Shown here: in pieces, positions 27,924 through 35,086 of the stretch
How positions within the stretch are numbered: the stretch's first letter is position 1
Layout of the letters: each line of letters opens with the position of its first letter
NCBI GenBank assembly: GCA_021463845.1
Contig: JAJTXV010000009.1
Span: 1 to 41,678, forward strand
From: Anaerolineales bacterium
GTDB taxonomy: Bacteria; Chloroflexota; Anaerolineae; Anaerolineales; UBA11579
Length of the DNA: 41,678 nt
Direction: 5' to 3'
The notes under the pieces: model-generated
Databases searched by the model: none
Seen by the model: only the letters and a program-made list of their open reading frames with translations
Told to the model about the DNA's origin: nothing
Position numbers and translations under genes: made by a program

Positions 27924-28076
27924 CTAGAGCCTGTCTTTGGTCGTAATGTCGCCCCCATTACCCTCTTCTTTTCTACGGTAGCCTGTTGCTTTCTTTTTTA
28001 CTGCTTTCTTTGCAGTCTTCTTTACTGCCTTCTTTGCAACTTTCTTTTTTGCGGCCTTTTTCTTGGCTACTGCCAT
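27924..28076 (-). CDS. small Lys/Ala-rich histone H1-like protein
   Basis: A 50-residue ORF starting MAVAKKKAAKKKVAKKAVKK and continuing in AKK-type repeats, then a polar tail ending KDRL. Such repeats resemble the C-terminal domain of histone H1 and bacterial H1-like or AlgP-type DNA-binding proteins. GGGAG lies 6 nt before ATG (28076) and a TATTAT-like box a few bases further. Codons are AT-richer than in surrounding housekeeping genes. It is divergent from the membrane protein gene at 28125 and may coat DNA or RNA; this is inferred from composition only. Confidence 0.72.
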   Translation of the reverse strand: MAVAKKKAAKKKVAKKAVKKTAKKAVKKKATGYRRKEEGNGGDITTKDRL

Positions 28077-28086
28077 CTTTGCTCCC

Positions 28087-28092
28087 TATAAT
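28087..28092 (+). promoter_or_regulatory. -10 box between two divergent accessory genes
   Basis: TATAAT on the plus strand, 32 nt before ATG 28125. The same bases read TATTAT-like on the minus strand for the H1-like gene, so the two promoters may overlap and compete. Confidence 0.5.
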
Positions 28093-28124
28093 AGTATTGG
28101 CTATTTAATATTCGGGAGTTTACT

Positions 28125-28601
28125 ATGAAATTCGAACAAAAAGAGTTACTCGAGGAAACAAGACGCTTTCAAACTAATCAATTTGATGAAGTTGAAGTTG
28201 CGCGAAACACAGTGAAGGAAAACTTAAAAACTGCTAGTTTGATTCTTTCAGTATCTGCAGCCTTCATTGGTGCGAATATGAATGGATGCGAAGCTGGATG
28301 TCTACAGGGATTCACAAATTCAATTTACATTTATGTATTGTTAGTAGGCATTTCAATTTGGGCGCTGCTGCCAGTGTCCTTGAGAACTCCAGTAGAAATG
28401 TCAGAAGAGAATCTGCGTATCTACTATCGAGTCTATGAAACGAAGGCTGCATTGACCGAACGTTTAATAAACCGCTACCTCGTTTCTATCAACAACAACC
28501 GTATACCCGTTGAAAGAATAAAGCGATTAGCACTCTTTTCAGGGTTACTTCTCGGCCTGATGATCCTTTCTCTTGTGGCTCACTATATTCCAATTCGATA
28601 G
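28125..28601 (+). CDS. small membrane protein of unknown function, AT-rich
   Basis: 158 residues. The N-terminal 35 residues are charged and helical (KFEQKELLEETRRFQ...). Three hydrophobic segments follow: about 37-52 (ASLILSVSAAFIGANM), 65-84 (SIYIYVLLVGISIWALLPVS) and 134-153 (LALFSGLLLGLMILSLVAHY). Two cysteines lie between the first two. GGGAG stands 6 nt before ATG. The base composition is clearly lower in GC than the flanks, a sign of transfer. The cytosolic-helix-plus-TM plan resembles effector-type membrane proteins of defence systems, but no sensor partner is adjacent and I assign no function. Confidence 0.75.
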   Translation: MKFEQKELLEETRRFQTNQFDEVEVARNTVKENLKTASLILSVSAAFIGANMNGCEAGCLQGFTNSIYIYVLLVGISIWALLPVSLRTPVEMSEENLRIYYRVYETKAALTERLINRYLVSINNNRIPVERIKRLALFSGLLLGLMILSLVAHYIPIR

Positions 28602-28812
28602 AAAGACAATTCCCTAACCAAAGTATAAGAAACAAGACTCACTGGTAGCATGCTGAATCATGTGTCGACTCTATCGTTCCGAGTAGCTAGCATGCTTTCC
28701 ACAAGTCAGCTTTAGCTACCACTGAGAGAACCTCCTCGCTATTCTTAACGAGCCACAGGCCGAGGAATCTTCCAAGAGTTTATCCCGCCGACAATTCTGA
28801 AACTAATTGCCG

Positions 28813-28842
28813 AAGAGGGCGAAGCATACTTCGCCCTCTTTT
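28813..28842 (+). terminator. terminator-like hairpin
   Basis: A perfect 12-bp stem (28813-28824 with 28829-28840, loop CATA) is followed by two more T after the stem's final TT. It may end transcription from 28125, although it is 200 bp downstream. Confidence 0.6.
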
Positions 28843-28844
28843 GC

Positions 28845-28925
28845 CGCCATTGCGAGGAGGCAAGGCGAGCGCAGCGAGCCATCTGCCAGAGCCTGTCCTG
28901 AGCGCAGCGAAAGGAAAGCAATCTT
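28845..28925. repeat. REP-like dispersed repeat, copy interrupted by another repeat
   Basis: Its left part (CATTGCGAGGAGGCAAGGCG and the following bases to GCCATCTGCC) matches the 57-bp repeats at 29019 and 30636. Before the closing GCAATCT it is broken by about 25 bp carrying CCTGAGCGCAGCGAAAGG, itself related to the repeats near 22.5 and 30.5 kb. Confidence 0.75.
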
Positions 28926-29018
28926 GGCTTACCCACCGCCCGCGAGCAACTGCTAGCTCAAGCCAGTCTTGGCAATCCTCCACCGAATTCCGTAGGGGCG
29001 CAGCATGCTGCGCCCTCC

Positions 29019-29075
29019 CGTCATTGCGAGGAGGCAAGGCGAGCGCAGCGAGCCATCTGCCGACGAAGCAATCTG
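29019..29075. repeat. 57-bp REP-like direct repeat, left of the ATPase gene
   Basis: It runs from CGTCATTGCGAG to GAAGCAATCTG and is identical over 57 bp to 30636-30692. Its ends are complementary (CATTGC with GCAAT), so the unit can fold. Confidence 0.9.
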
Positions 29076-29227
29076 CCTTCACCCCACTCCCTTCGGGAGT
29101 ACCCCTCTCCCTCGGGGAGAGGGGAGACCGCCAACCATCCCAATAGAAACTCAACGGGTGAGGGCCTGTCCCTTGACACCCACCCCCAATTCGCCCCCAA
29201 CTCCCCAAATCGCGCTATATAGCCCAA

Positions 29228-30280
29228 ATGGGGAACCACCAAGACCAAGACGACCTAACACCCGCCGCTCGCCTCGCCCGCCTGCTCGAATTCGGCTCCG
29301 CCCCGCTGCCCACTGAGCCCATTCCCGAAGAATGGCATCCCTTCTATGAAGCCGTCTGGGAAGCTCTCGACACTGGCAAACAGGGGCGCTGGAAAGCCCT
29401 GCTCGCCCTCATCAAAGAGCCTGAGCACCGCGCCATGCTCGGCCAGATCTACGCATCCCAAACATTCCTCGCCAACCGAGACTATCCCAATGTCAACATC
29501 TACTCCGCCCAGGATGCCTTCGGCCCTCCGCCACCCATCGAATGGGTCATCCCAGACCTGCTTGCCCGCCCCAGCCTCAACATTATCGTCGGCCAGCCCG
29601 GTTCCAAAAAGACCCTGCTGGCTCTCGACCTTGCCGCCTGCATCGCCCTCGGCAAACCCTGGCTCGGCCTTCCCGTGCAGCAAACCCCCACCTACATCCT
29701 TGATATGGAAACCGGCCGGCCGCGCCTCTGGGCTCGCATCCGCAGCGCCCTGCTCGCCCACGGCGGCGGCCCAGACACCCCGCTCTATTTCCAATCCCTG
29801 CCCGTCTACGATCTTCAGCTTGAGCAGCACCGCCAGAACATCCGCAACGATGCCGACAAGCTCGGCGTCGGCGTCATCATCATAGACGCCCTCTCTGGCC
29901 TCCTGCGCGGCGCCGATGAGAACAACACCGCCTCCGTCTTCCCCATCCTCAACAACCTACGCATCCTGTCTGAGCACACCAACGCCGCCATCCTCGTCCT
30001 CCATCACATGAACAAATCCGGAGACTTCCGCGGCTCCTCCGCCATCGCCGCCGCCGTAGACCTCATGCTCGCCACCCACTCCAGCGCCGAAAGCCCTTTC
30101 GTAACCCTCAGCCCCCTCAAAGCTCGTGAAGCCTCGCCCCAGCCCATCACCGCCCGCGCCCACTTCCAGCCCGGCCGCACCTGGTTCACTGCAGAGGCCG
30201 CCCCGCCGCCAGCCATCCCCAAACCTCGCGCCCGCCGCCGTCAAGCTCCTCCACCACATCCACCTGCATGGCCCCACTAG
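29228..30280 (+). CDS. RecA-like (RepA/AAA_25-type) ATPase, apparently frameshifted near its end
   Basis: 350 residues as read. The core resembles RepA-like replication or phage helicase-type ATPases. Features are LNIIVGQPGSKKTLLALDLA (Walker A, about 117-136), TYILDMETGRPRLWARIRS, VGVIIIDALSGLLRGADEN (Walker B, about 215-232) and AAILVLHHMNKSGDFRGSSAIAAAVDLML. After about residue 328 the frame turns into a Pro/Arg-rich shadow (PRARRRQAPPPHPP). The +1 frame continues as a plausible winged helix to 30455. No Shine-Dalgarno site is seen; TATATA (29216-29221) lies 6 nt before ATG, suggesting leaderless expression. It lies between identical 57-bp repeats. Confidence 0.82.
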   Translation: MGNHQDQDDLTPAARLARLLEFGSAPLPTEPIPEEWHPFYEAVWEALDTGKQGRWKALLALIKEPEHRAMLGQIYASQTFLANRDYPNVNIYSAQDAFGPPPPIEWVIPDLLARPSLNIIVGQPGSKKTLLALDLAACIALGKPWLGLPVQQTPTYILDMETGRPRLWARIRSALLAHGGGPDTPLYFQSLPVYDLQLEQHRQNIRNDADKLGVGVIIIDALSGLLRGADENNTASVFPILNNLRILSEHTNAAILVLHHMNKSGDFRGSSAIAAAVDLMLATHSSAESPFVTLSPLKAREASPQPITARAHFQPGRTWFTAEAAPPPAIPKPRARRRQAPPPHPPAWPH

Positions 30281-30455
30281 CACCGCACAAATATTCACCC
30301 AATTCGGCCAAAACACGCCAAACACCCTTCGCCAGCTTATTCATGAGCTAAAAACTGCTGGCTATCTTGTTCGCGCCAACAGCGGTGGCCGCGGTGCCCC
30401 CGCCGCGTATGCGCTCACCCCTGCCAGCCATGTCCTCTTTGCGGAGTCCGTATGA
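30213..30455 (+). pseudogene. winged-helix-like 3' part of the ATPase gene in the +1 frame
   Basis: The frame reads PSPNLAPAAVKLLHHIHLHG then STAQIFTQFGQNTPNTLRQL and IHELKTAGYLVRANSGGRGA to a TGA at 30455. The pattern helix, helix-turn-helix, wing with a basic GGRG tip is typical of a winged helix at the end of RepA-like proteins. It has no start or ribosome site of its own. One extra base near 30217-30220 (CCCC) would explain the break. Real mutation, programmed +1 shift and sequencing error cannot be told apart here. Confidence 0.65.
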
Positions 30456-30716
30456 GTACCAAAAAGTTGTTACTTATAAGTTTTAACCCCCACCCTCTTT
30501 CGCGCATAATAACTTCCCCGTGTCGCCCTGAGCGCAGCGAAGGGCATCCGCAGACCCAATTCCCAAGCATCACCTCGCCGGAATCGCGTAAAGGCGCACC
30601 GCAGTGCGCCCCAACTGCGCCCCGTTCCCGCTTCCCGTCATTGCGAGGAGGCAAGGCGAGCGCAGCGAGCCATCTGCCGACGAAGCAATCTGGGGTTGCC
30701 TCTCGCCCACCCAAAC
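30456..30716. repeat. repeat-rich gene-free stretch right of the ATPase gene
   Basis: It holds the composite repeat 30519-30610 (CGTGTCGCCCTGAGCGCAGC element plus GGCGCACCGCAGTGCGCC palindrome), the same pair as at 22304-22383. It also holds the 57-bp REP-like repeat at 30636-30692, identical to 29019-29075. A frame from ATG 30452 runs through these repeats and is not considered a gene. Confidence 0.8.
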
Positions 30717-30745
30717 AAAAAAGCGGCCAGCTTCCGCCAACCGCT
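30717..30745 (-). terminator. intrinsic terminator of the DtxR-family gene
   Basis: On the minus strand a 10-pair stem with three G-U pairs (30745-30736 with 30731-30722) and a 4-nt loop is followed by six T. Confidence 0.75.
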
Positions 30746-30793
30746 CAACATCCAGAGAGCACTAACACCCTAACTATGACCCGCCTTCATCCT

Positions 30794-31477
30794 TCATCCC
30801 TCCGCCTTGCCATTAACCTCCACCCACAGGCTGCTCGCCAGCTCGTAGCCGATCACCTGGTCATTGCGCCCCATCTGCAGGCGCAGCGGCCCGTTGAACG
30901 GCGCCCGGCTCACCAGCGTAAACTCCACCCCCGGCGTCAGCCCCAGGTTGGCAATATAGCGCAGCTTATCCGCATCATGCGTCCGCACCCGCGTCAGCTT
31001 GCAGCTCACCCCCACTTCCTTGTCCACCAGCGGCCCATCCTTCGGGAACGTGATCTTCCCGTCCTTGGTCGGGATCGGCTCGCCGTGCGGGCAATTTGTC
31101 GGGTGGCCGGCCAACTGGTCAATGCGGTCTTCCAGCTCCTCGTTGATCCCGCGCTCGAACACATCCGTCAGCTCGTGCGCCGAGGCCCAGTCGTACCCCA
31201 TCACTTTGACCAGGAACACTTCGCCCAGCCGGTGGCGGCGCAACGCCGGCATTGCGATTCGCTCGCCCTCCTTCGTCAGGCGCACGCCGCGGTACGGCTC
31301 ATACGTCGCAAAGCCTGCGTCCGTCAGGCGCTTCACCATCCGGGCGATCGCCTGCGGAGAGGATTCCACATGCTCCGCCAGGTGCGAGAGCGAAACCTTA
31401 CCCTCATCCTGCTGGATACGGAACACTTCCGCAGCATAGCGCTGCATTGCCGGGCTAACTTGGGAGCTACTTGTCAT
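30794..31477 (-). CDS. DtxR/MntR-family metal-dependent transcription regulator
   Basis: A 227-residue protein. The N-terminal winged helix reads QRYAAEVFRIQQDEGKVSLSHLAEHVESSPQAIARMVKRLTDAGF. The dimer and metal-binding domain has RRHRLGEVFLVKVMGYDWASAHELTDVFERGINEELEDRI and NCPHGEPIP. The C-terminal 80 residues match the SH3-like (FeoA) domain of DtxR-type proteins. Family members repress iron or manganese uptake genes when metal-bound; which metal is not clear from the residues seen. A palindrome over its own transcription start suggests autoregulation. No transporter gene is adjacent; a ZnuA-like gene lies 5 kb away behind a different operator. Confidence 0.9.
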   Translation of the reverse strand: MTSSSQVSPAMQRYAAEVFRIQQDEGKVSLSHLAEHVESSPQAIARMVKRLTDAGFATYEPYRGVRLTKEGERIAMPALRRHRLGEVFLVKVMGYDWASAHELTDVFERGINEELEDRIDQLAGHPTNCPHGEPIPTKDGKITFPKDGPLVDKEVGVSCKLTRVRTHDADKLRYIANLGLTPGVEFTLVSRAPFNGPLRLQMGRNDQVIGYELASSLWVEVNGKAEG

Positions 31478-31508
31478 AGGTTCGTTTCAACCTGGGTGTT
31501 AATATGAT

Positions 31509-31523
31509 ATTTCTGATAGAAAT
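31509..31523. promoter_or_regulatory. candidate operator of the DtxR-family gene
   Basis: ATTTCTGATAGAAAT is a perfect 6-bp inverted repeat with a 3-nt spacer, 8 bp downstream of the -10 box, over the expected transcription start. Flanking AACCTG (31489-31494) and CAGGTT (31525-31530) form a wider inverted pair. Confidence 0.5.
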
Positions 31524-31531
31524 TCAGGTTC

Positions 31532-31537
31532 ATTATA
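31532..31537 (-). promoter_or_regulatory. -10 box of the DtxR-family gene
   Basis: TATAAT on the minus strand, about 55 nt upstream of ATG 31477. No good -35 box was found. Confidence 0.55.
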
Positions 31538-31590
31538 CTAGCAAACTTTGCCCACCGCGCCCAGCCCGCCGGCCACTTTGTAAACAAAGG

Positions 31591-31636
31591 CTTAACCATT
31601 TAATAAACCTGCCCCCGTATACTGTAGGCGTATAAT
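31591..31636 (+). promoter_or_regulatory. phoU promoter with Pho-box-like direct repeat
   Basis: CTTAACCA (31591-31598) and AATAAACC (31602-31609) form an imperfect 8-bp direct repeat with 11-bp period, like Pho boxes of cyanobacteria and Bacillus. A perfect TATAAT lies at 31631-31636 with no -35 box, as expected for an activated promoter. Assignment to a PhoB-type regulator is inferred. Confidence 0.5.
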
Positions 31637-31653
31637 CACGCCAAGAGGTAGCT

Positions 31654-32346
31654 GTGAACGCAAACACACGCGAAACGCTGGAACGCAAACTGGGTGAACT
31701 GATGGACGAGGTGCTCCTGCTCGGCAGCATGGTCGAGCAGGCCACCCTGCAGGCCGTGCGCTCCCTCAAAGACCGCAATTTTGCCGTCTCGGAGGAAGTC
31801 TACAAGAACGACCAGAAGATCAACACCAAGCGCTTCGAGATCGAGGAGCGCACCATCACCCTCATCGCCACCCAGCAGCCCATGGCGCGTGACCTGCGCC
31901 AGCTCACCGCCGTCCTCGAAGTCATCACCGAGCTCGAGCGCATGGGCGACTATGCCAAGGGCATCGCCCGCATCAACCACAACCTCGGCCGTGAGACCCG
32001 CCTCAAGCCCCCCGCCGGCCTCACCCAAATGGCTGAGATCGGCGTCGACATGCTCCACAAGGCCCTCGAAGCCTTCGTCACCGGCAAGGTCGAGCTGGCC
32101 CGCTCCGTCCCCAAGCAGGACGACGAGGTCGACCGCCTCTTCAACGAGGTCCAGCGCGAGATCCTCGACCAGATGATCGCCAGCCCAGACAGTATCGACC
32201 AGATCAATCACCTGCTGTGGGCCTGCCACAACCTGGAGCGCCTGGCCGACCGGGTCATCAACATCTGCGAGCGCACCGCCTACATCGCCACCGGCGAAAT
32301 GCGCGAGTTTGACGTCAGTGATGACGAGAAATGGTCGCCCGCCTAA
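31654..32346 (+). CDS. phoU: phosphate signalling regulator PhoU
   Basis: A 230-residue all-helical protein with two PhoU repeats. Each has the metal-binding-type motif: EVYKNDQKINTKRFEIEERTI with MARDLRQLTAVLEVITELERMGDYAKGIA, and VPKQDDEVDRLFNEVQREIL with INHLLWACHNLERLADRVINICERTAYI. PhoU links the PstSCAB transporter to its sensor kinase and damps the Pho response. The start is GTG at 31654 behind AGAGGT. No pst genes or phoR are adjacent, so it stands alone here. Confidence 0.95.
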   Translation: MNANTRETLERKLGELMDEVLLLGSMVEQATLQAVRSLKDRNFAVSEEVYKNDQKINTKRFEIEERTITLIATQQPMARDLRQLTAVLEVITELERMGDYAKGIARINHNLGRETRLKPPAGLTQMAEIGVDMLHKALEAFVTGKVELARSVPKQDDEVDRLFNEVQREILDQMIASPDSIDQINHLLWACHNLERLADRVINICERTAYIATGEMREFDVSDDEKWSPA

Positions 32347-32373
32347 CCGCGCGGACTTGCTCGCCCATTCGCG

Positions 32374-32401
32374 TTGACAAGCGCCCAGCGGTATGTAATA
32401 C
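32374..32401 (+). promoter_or_regulatory. promoter of a small transcription unit
   Basis: TTGACA (32374-32379) and TAATAC (32396-32401) are 16 bp apart. The unit it would drive ends at a terminator at 32552. Confidence 0.6.
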
Positions 32402-32450
32402 TCCTGCCATCACATAACCCCGCTACCCCACACAAGAGGAGGTGTTGCCC

Positions 32451-32504
32451 ATGGATAGTATCCAACATAGCGCAGCGGCAGCCCTTCTCACTTTCGTGAA
32501 ATAA
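32451..32504 (+). CDS. 17-residue mini-ORF behind a perfect Shine-Dalgarno site
   Basis: The peptide would be MDSIQHSAAAALLTFVK. AGGAGG at 32437-32442 stands 8 nt before ATG, one of the best ribosome sites in the window. The reading frame runs into a 13-bp inverted repeat, with the stop codon in its loop. No gene follows on the same strand, so it is not a leader of a downstream gene. It may be a small protein, a dual-function RNA or a leader relic. Confidence 0.5.
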   Translation: MDSIQHSAAAALLTFVK

Positions 32505-32518
32505 AGCTGCCGCTGCGC
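32470..32518 (+). ncRNA. large hairpin in the small transcription unit
   Basis: A perfect 13-bp GC-rich inverted repeat (GCGCAGCGGCAGC at 32470-32482, complement at 32506-32518) encloses 23 nt with an inner TCAC-TTTC-GTGA stem. Together with promoter 32374-32401 and terminator 32525-32552, a transcript of about 145 nt is expected. Confidence 0.55.
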
Positions 32519-32524
32519 GAAAAC

Positions 32525-32552
32525 CCAAAGAGCCCGTTACCGGGCTCTTTGG
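32525..32552. terminator. bidirectional terminator between small unit and response regulator
   Basis: A perfect 12-bp stem (CCAAAGAGCCCG with CGGGCTCTTTGG, loop TTAC). The A/T ends of the stem supply T-runs on either strand, so it can serve the small unit (plus) and the regulator gene ending at 32570 (minus). Confidence 0.8.
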
Positions 32553-32569
32553 CTTAAGCGTCCCGTACC

Positions 32570-33016
32570 CTAATCTTCCACGCCCGGCAGTTTCACCACG
32601 CTCAGCCAATACTGCTTGAACGAGCTGACCACCTTCAGGAACTTCTCCATGCTGACTGGCTTGACAATGTACGAGCTGGCAAACCGGCGATAGCTTTCTG
32701 TGATATCAGCTTCATCTTGAGACGTGGTCAGCACCACCACCGGAATGCGCTTCAGGCTCTCGTCATCCTTGATGGCCGCCAGCACTTCGCGCCCGTTCAT
32801 CTTGGGCAGGTTCAAGTCCAGCAGGATCAAGTCGGGCCGCGGCGCATCGGGGAACTGGCCGCGCCGGTGCAAAAAGTCCATCGCCTGCTCGCCATCCATG
32901 GCTACATGCAGATTGTTGCGCAGCATGCCATCCTTAAAGGCTTCCTGGGTCAGGCGCACATCGCCGGGGTTGTCTTCCACAAGCAAGATATCGATCAACT
33001 GTCCACTGTCTTCCAT
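32570..33016 (-). CDS. single-domain response regulator, Rcp1-like
   Basis: A 148-residue CheY-fold receiver with nothing else attached. The acidic pair lies in ILLVEDNPGDVRLTQEAF, the phosphoacceptor in LILLDLNLPKMNGREVL (Asp about residue 67), the switch in PVVVLTTSQDEADI and the lysine in YIVKPVSMEKF. The NPGD motif and NNLHVAMDGEQAMDFLHRRG mark the Rcp1/phytochrome-partner group. GAGGAG precedes ATG. It starts 15 bp after the histidine kinase stop, so the two likely form a phosphorelay pair. Output is unknown because no effector domain is present. Confidence 0.95.
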   Translation of the reverse strand: MEDSGQLIDILLVEDNPGDVRLTQEAFKDGMLRNNLHVAMDGEQAMDFLHRRGQFPDAPRPDLILLDLNLPKMNGREVLAAIKDDESLKRIPVVVLTTSQDEADITESYRRFASSYIVKPVSMEKFLKVVSSFKQYWLSVVKLPGVED

Positions 33017-33031
33017 CTATGCTCCTCGCTT

Positions 33032-35086
33032 CTACAGCATGCGCTGGGCGCGCTCTTGTACTGTATCTGTATTGGCTTCCTGCGCGGCTGCCTCAAGCTG
33101 CTGGCCAGCGGCCAACGCGTCCGCGTCTGCGTTCTGTGGCTGCTTGGGCAGCGTGAAATAAAAGGTGGTGCCTTCCCCTACTGTAGATTCCACCCATATT
33201 CGGCCGCCGTGCCTCTCGATGATCTTCTTGCAGATCGCCAGCCCGATTCCGGTGCCCTCGTAGGTCTCGCGGCTGTTGAGCCGCTGGAATATGACAAAAA
33301 TGCGGTCGGCATGCTTCTGGTCGAAGCCGATGCCGTTGTCCTGCACGCGGAACTCATAGAACTCGCCGTGCGGGCGGGCCTGCAGGCTTACCACCGGCTC
33401 GCGCTCGGCCCGAAACTTGATGGCGTTGCCCACCAGGTTCTGGAACACCTGGGTCAGCTGGTTGCGGTCAACAAAGACTTCCGGCAGCTCCTGGTGCTCA
33501 ATGCGGGCGCCATTCTCTTGAATACGCATGGCCAGGTTTTGCAGCGCTTCGTTGAGCGCCGCATCCGCCGAGACCACCTCGGGCGCCCGCCCGCGGGTGC
33601 CTACGCGGGAGAACGCCAGCAGGTCCTGGATCAGGCGCTGCATGCGCGCCGCGCCATCCACCGCAAAGTCGATGAACTCCTTGGCGTCGTCGTCCAGCTT
33701 ATCTTTGTAGCGAGATTCGAGCAGCTGCATATAGCTCGAGACCATACGCAAGGGCTCCTGCAGATCATGCGAAGCCACGTAGGCGAACTGCTCCAGCTCC
33801 TGGTTGGAGCGCTCCAGATCCATATTCTTGACGCGCAAGCTATCTTGCAGCTGTTTCTGCTCCGTGATATCAGTCCACATTCCCCCAAGACCCAATATCT
33901 GGCCACCCTGGCCCATCAGGGGAAACTTCACATTGAGATACGTTCGCTCTACACCAGCCACAACCGTAGTGAGCTCCTGGCTCACAGGCTCACCCGTGTC
34001 AAAAACCTTGCGGTCAGAGGCAACTACATACTGCAAAAGAGGTTGGCGGAAAATGCCCTCGGCCACTTTGCCTATGACATCTTCTTTGTTCATTTGAACC
34101 AAATTTGCAAACTGCGAATTGGCAAGGGTGTATCTGCCCCGCACATCTTTCACAAAGATGCCGGCAGGAGAATTCTCGATGAGCGCGTTCATTTGCCGCC
34201 CAAGCGTATCCAGGCTACGCTCCAGGGTCCGCTGGGTTTGATCGGCCCTGTGCAGACGGTCTGCGTTGGCCAGCACGATCGCCGCTAACAGCAGCATGAC
34301 GGTGATCGTGTATGTGGAGCGGCTCAGCGCGCGGTCAAGCACACCTTGATCTTCGCCGTAATATGCGAGCCAGCCGAGCACGAAGGGCACCAGCAGCACC
34401 GTGACCAGCAAGGCGCGGGTGCTGGCGCCATGCTCCGTGCGGGCTACGACCAAGTCAAGCCAGCCGCGGTCAGGCATGTCGATCAATAATGCCAGGGCCG
34501 CAAACACCATCAGGATGGAGGTGTTAAGTGCCATGCCAGTGTAAAGAAACAAGCTGGCCCCAAATGCAAAGGTGAATGGATAACTGAGGAAGACGCTCAG
34601 GCCCAGCACCAGCACGGTGTACAGCATATAGCGCCGAACTTTGTCAGACCATACCTGATCCTGCAGTACAGCCACGGCCAGCAGCGCCAGCGAGATAGCC
34701 GTAGTGGCCGACATGCGGCCAGGAGCATCCGTAGTAACGGATGACATGTCATCCCTGAAAGGAAACTCATCAATCCCCAGATTGATGTTGAGCACAAACT
34801 GCGCCAGAGTAGCCACAGCGATCACCAGCACCGCGCCAGAAAGCACTGGCACCCAAAGCTGGCTGGACAGCTTGGAGCTTTGGCGCAGCACAAGCGCACC
34901 GCCCAACAGGGCAAAACACAAGGCGGTATTGGCCTTCATTGCCGCTTCACTTATAAAAAGCGAAGTCAAGACTGGGAGGTTTAGAGCCCACCCCAAATAC
35001 ACCAGCGAGCCAAGAATAAGCACAAGCCAGCTGAATATAAGGATCACTTTCTTGTCGCTAATGGCTTCCTCCGAATACGGCCCCAA
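33032..35086 (-). CDS. membrane PAS histidine kinase; start codon unusual
   Basis: 684 residues if TTG 35086 is used. The first 270 residues hold about eight hydrophobic segments. A PAS domain follows (about 300-420: LIENSPAGIFVKDVRGRYTLANSQFANLV). HisKA has the phosphoacceptor in EQFAYVASHDLQEPLRMVSSYMQLLESRY. The HATPase has NLVGNAIKF, VQDNGIGFDQKHADRIF and EGTGIGLAICKKIIERHGG. This phytochrome-like kinase core fits an Rcp-type partner, encoded directly downstream. TTG 35086 has no ribosome site and abuts a 24-bp palindrome. GGAGG (35072-35068) instead points to ATT at 35062 as start. No ATG or GTG fits. Confidence 0.92.
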   Translation of the reverse strand: MGPYSEEAISDKKVILIFSWLVLILGSLVYLGWALNLPVLTSLFISEAAMKANTALCFALLGGALVLRQSSKLSSQLWVPVLSGAVLVIAVATLAQFVLNINLGIDEFPFRDDMSSVTTDAPGRMSATTAISLALLAVAVLQDQVWSDKVRRYMLYTVLVLGLSVFLSYPFTFAFGASLFLYTGMALNTSILMVFAALALLIDMPDRGWLDLVVARTEHGASTRALLVTVLLVPFVLGWLAYYGEDQGVLDRALSRSTYTITVMLLLAAIVLANADRLHRADQTQRTLERSLDTLGRQMNALIENSPAGIFVKDVRGRYTLANSQFANLVQMNKEDVIGKVAEGIFRQPLLQYVVASDRKVFDTGEPVSQELTTVVAGVERTYLNVKFPLMGQGGQILGLGGMWTDITEQKQLQDSLRVKNMDLERSNQELEQFAYVASHDLQEPLRMVSSYMQLLESRYKDKLDDDAKEFIDFAVDGAARMQRLIQDLLAFSRVGTRGRAPEVVSADAALNEALQNLAMRIQENGARIEHQELPEVFVDRNQLTQVFQNLVGNAIKFRAEREPVVSLQARPHGEFYEFRVQDNGIGFDQKHADRIFVIFQRLNSRETYEGTGIGLAICKKIIERHGGRIWVESTVGEGTTFYFTLPKQPQNADADALAAGQQLEAAAQEANTDTVQERAQRML

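Larger units (their letters stand above)
28602..29227. other. 626-bp gene-free stretch with a hairpin and REP-like repeats
   Basis: No convincing gene. The first 200 bp are AT-richer with no clear signal. A strong hairpin lies at 28813-28842 and REP-like repeats at 28845-28925 and 29019-29075. A palindrome GGGCGCAGCATGCTGCGCCC is near 28996-29015. Open frames crossing these repeats on either strand are repeat artefacts. Confidence 0.7.

Noticed and set aside
28780-29208. Open frames in both directions across 28.8-29.3 kb
   Set aside because: They are read-throughs of REP-like repeats and palindromes; the peptides repeat the same motifs as the DNA repeats.
28845-30692. CRISPR array
   Set aside because: Only three REP-like copies, irregularly spaced by hundreds of bases, no spacers of uniform length and no cas genes.
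30452-31507. 351-codon plus-strand frame starting MSTKKLLLISF
   Set aside because: It runs through dispersed repeats and then antisense to the DtxR-family gene, which has its own promoter, operator and terminator.
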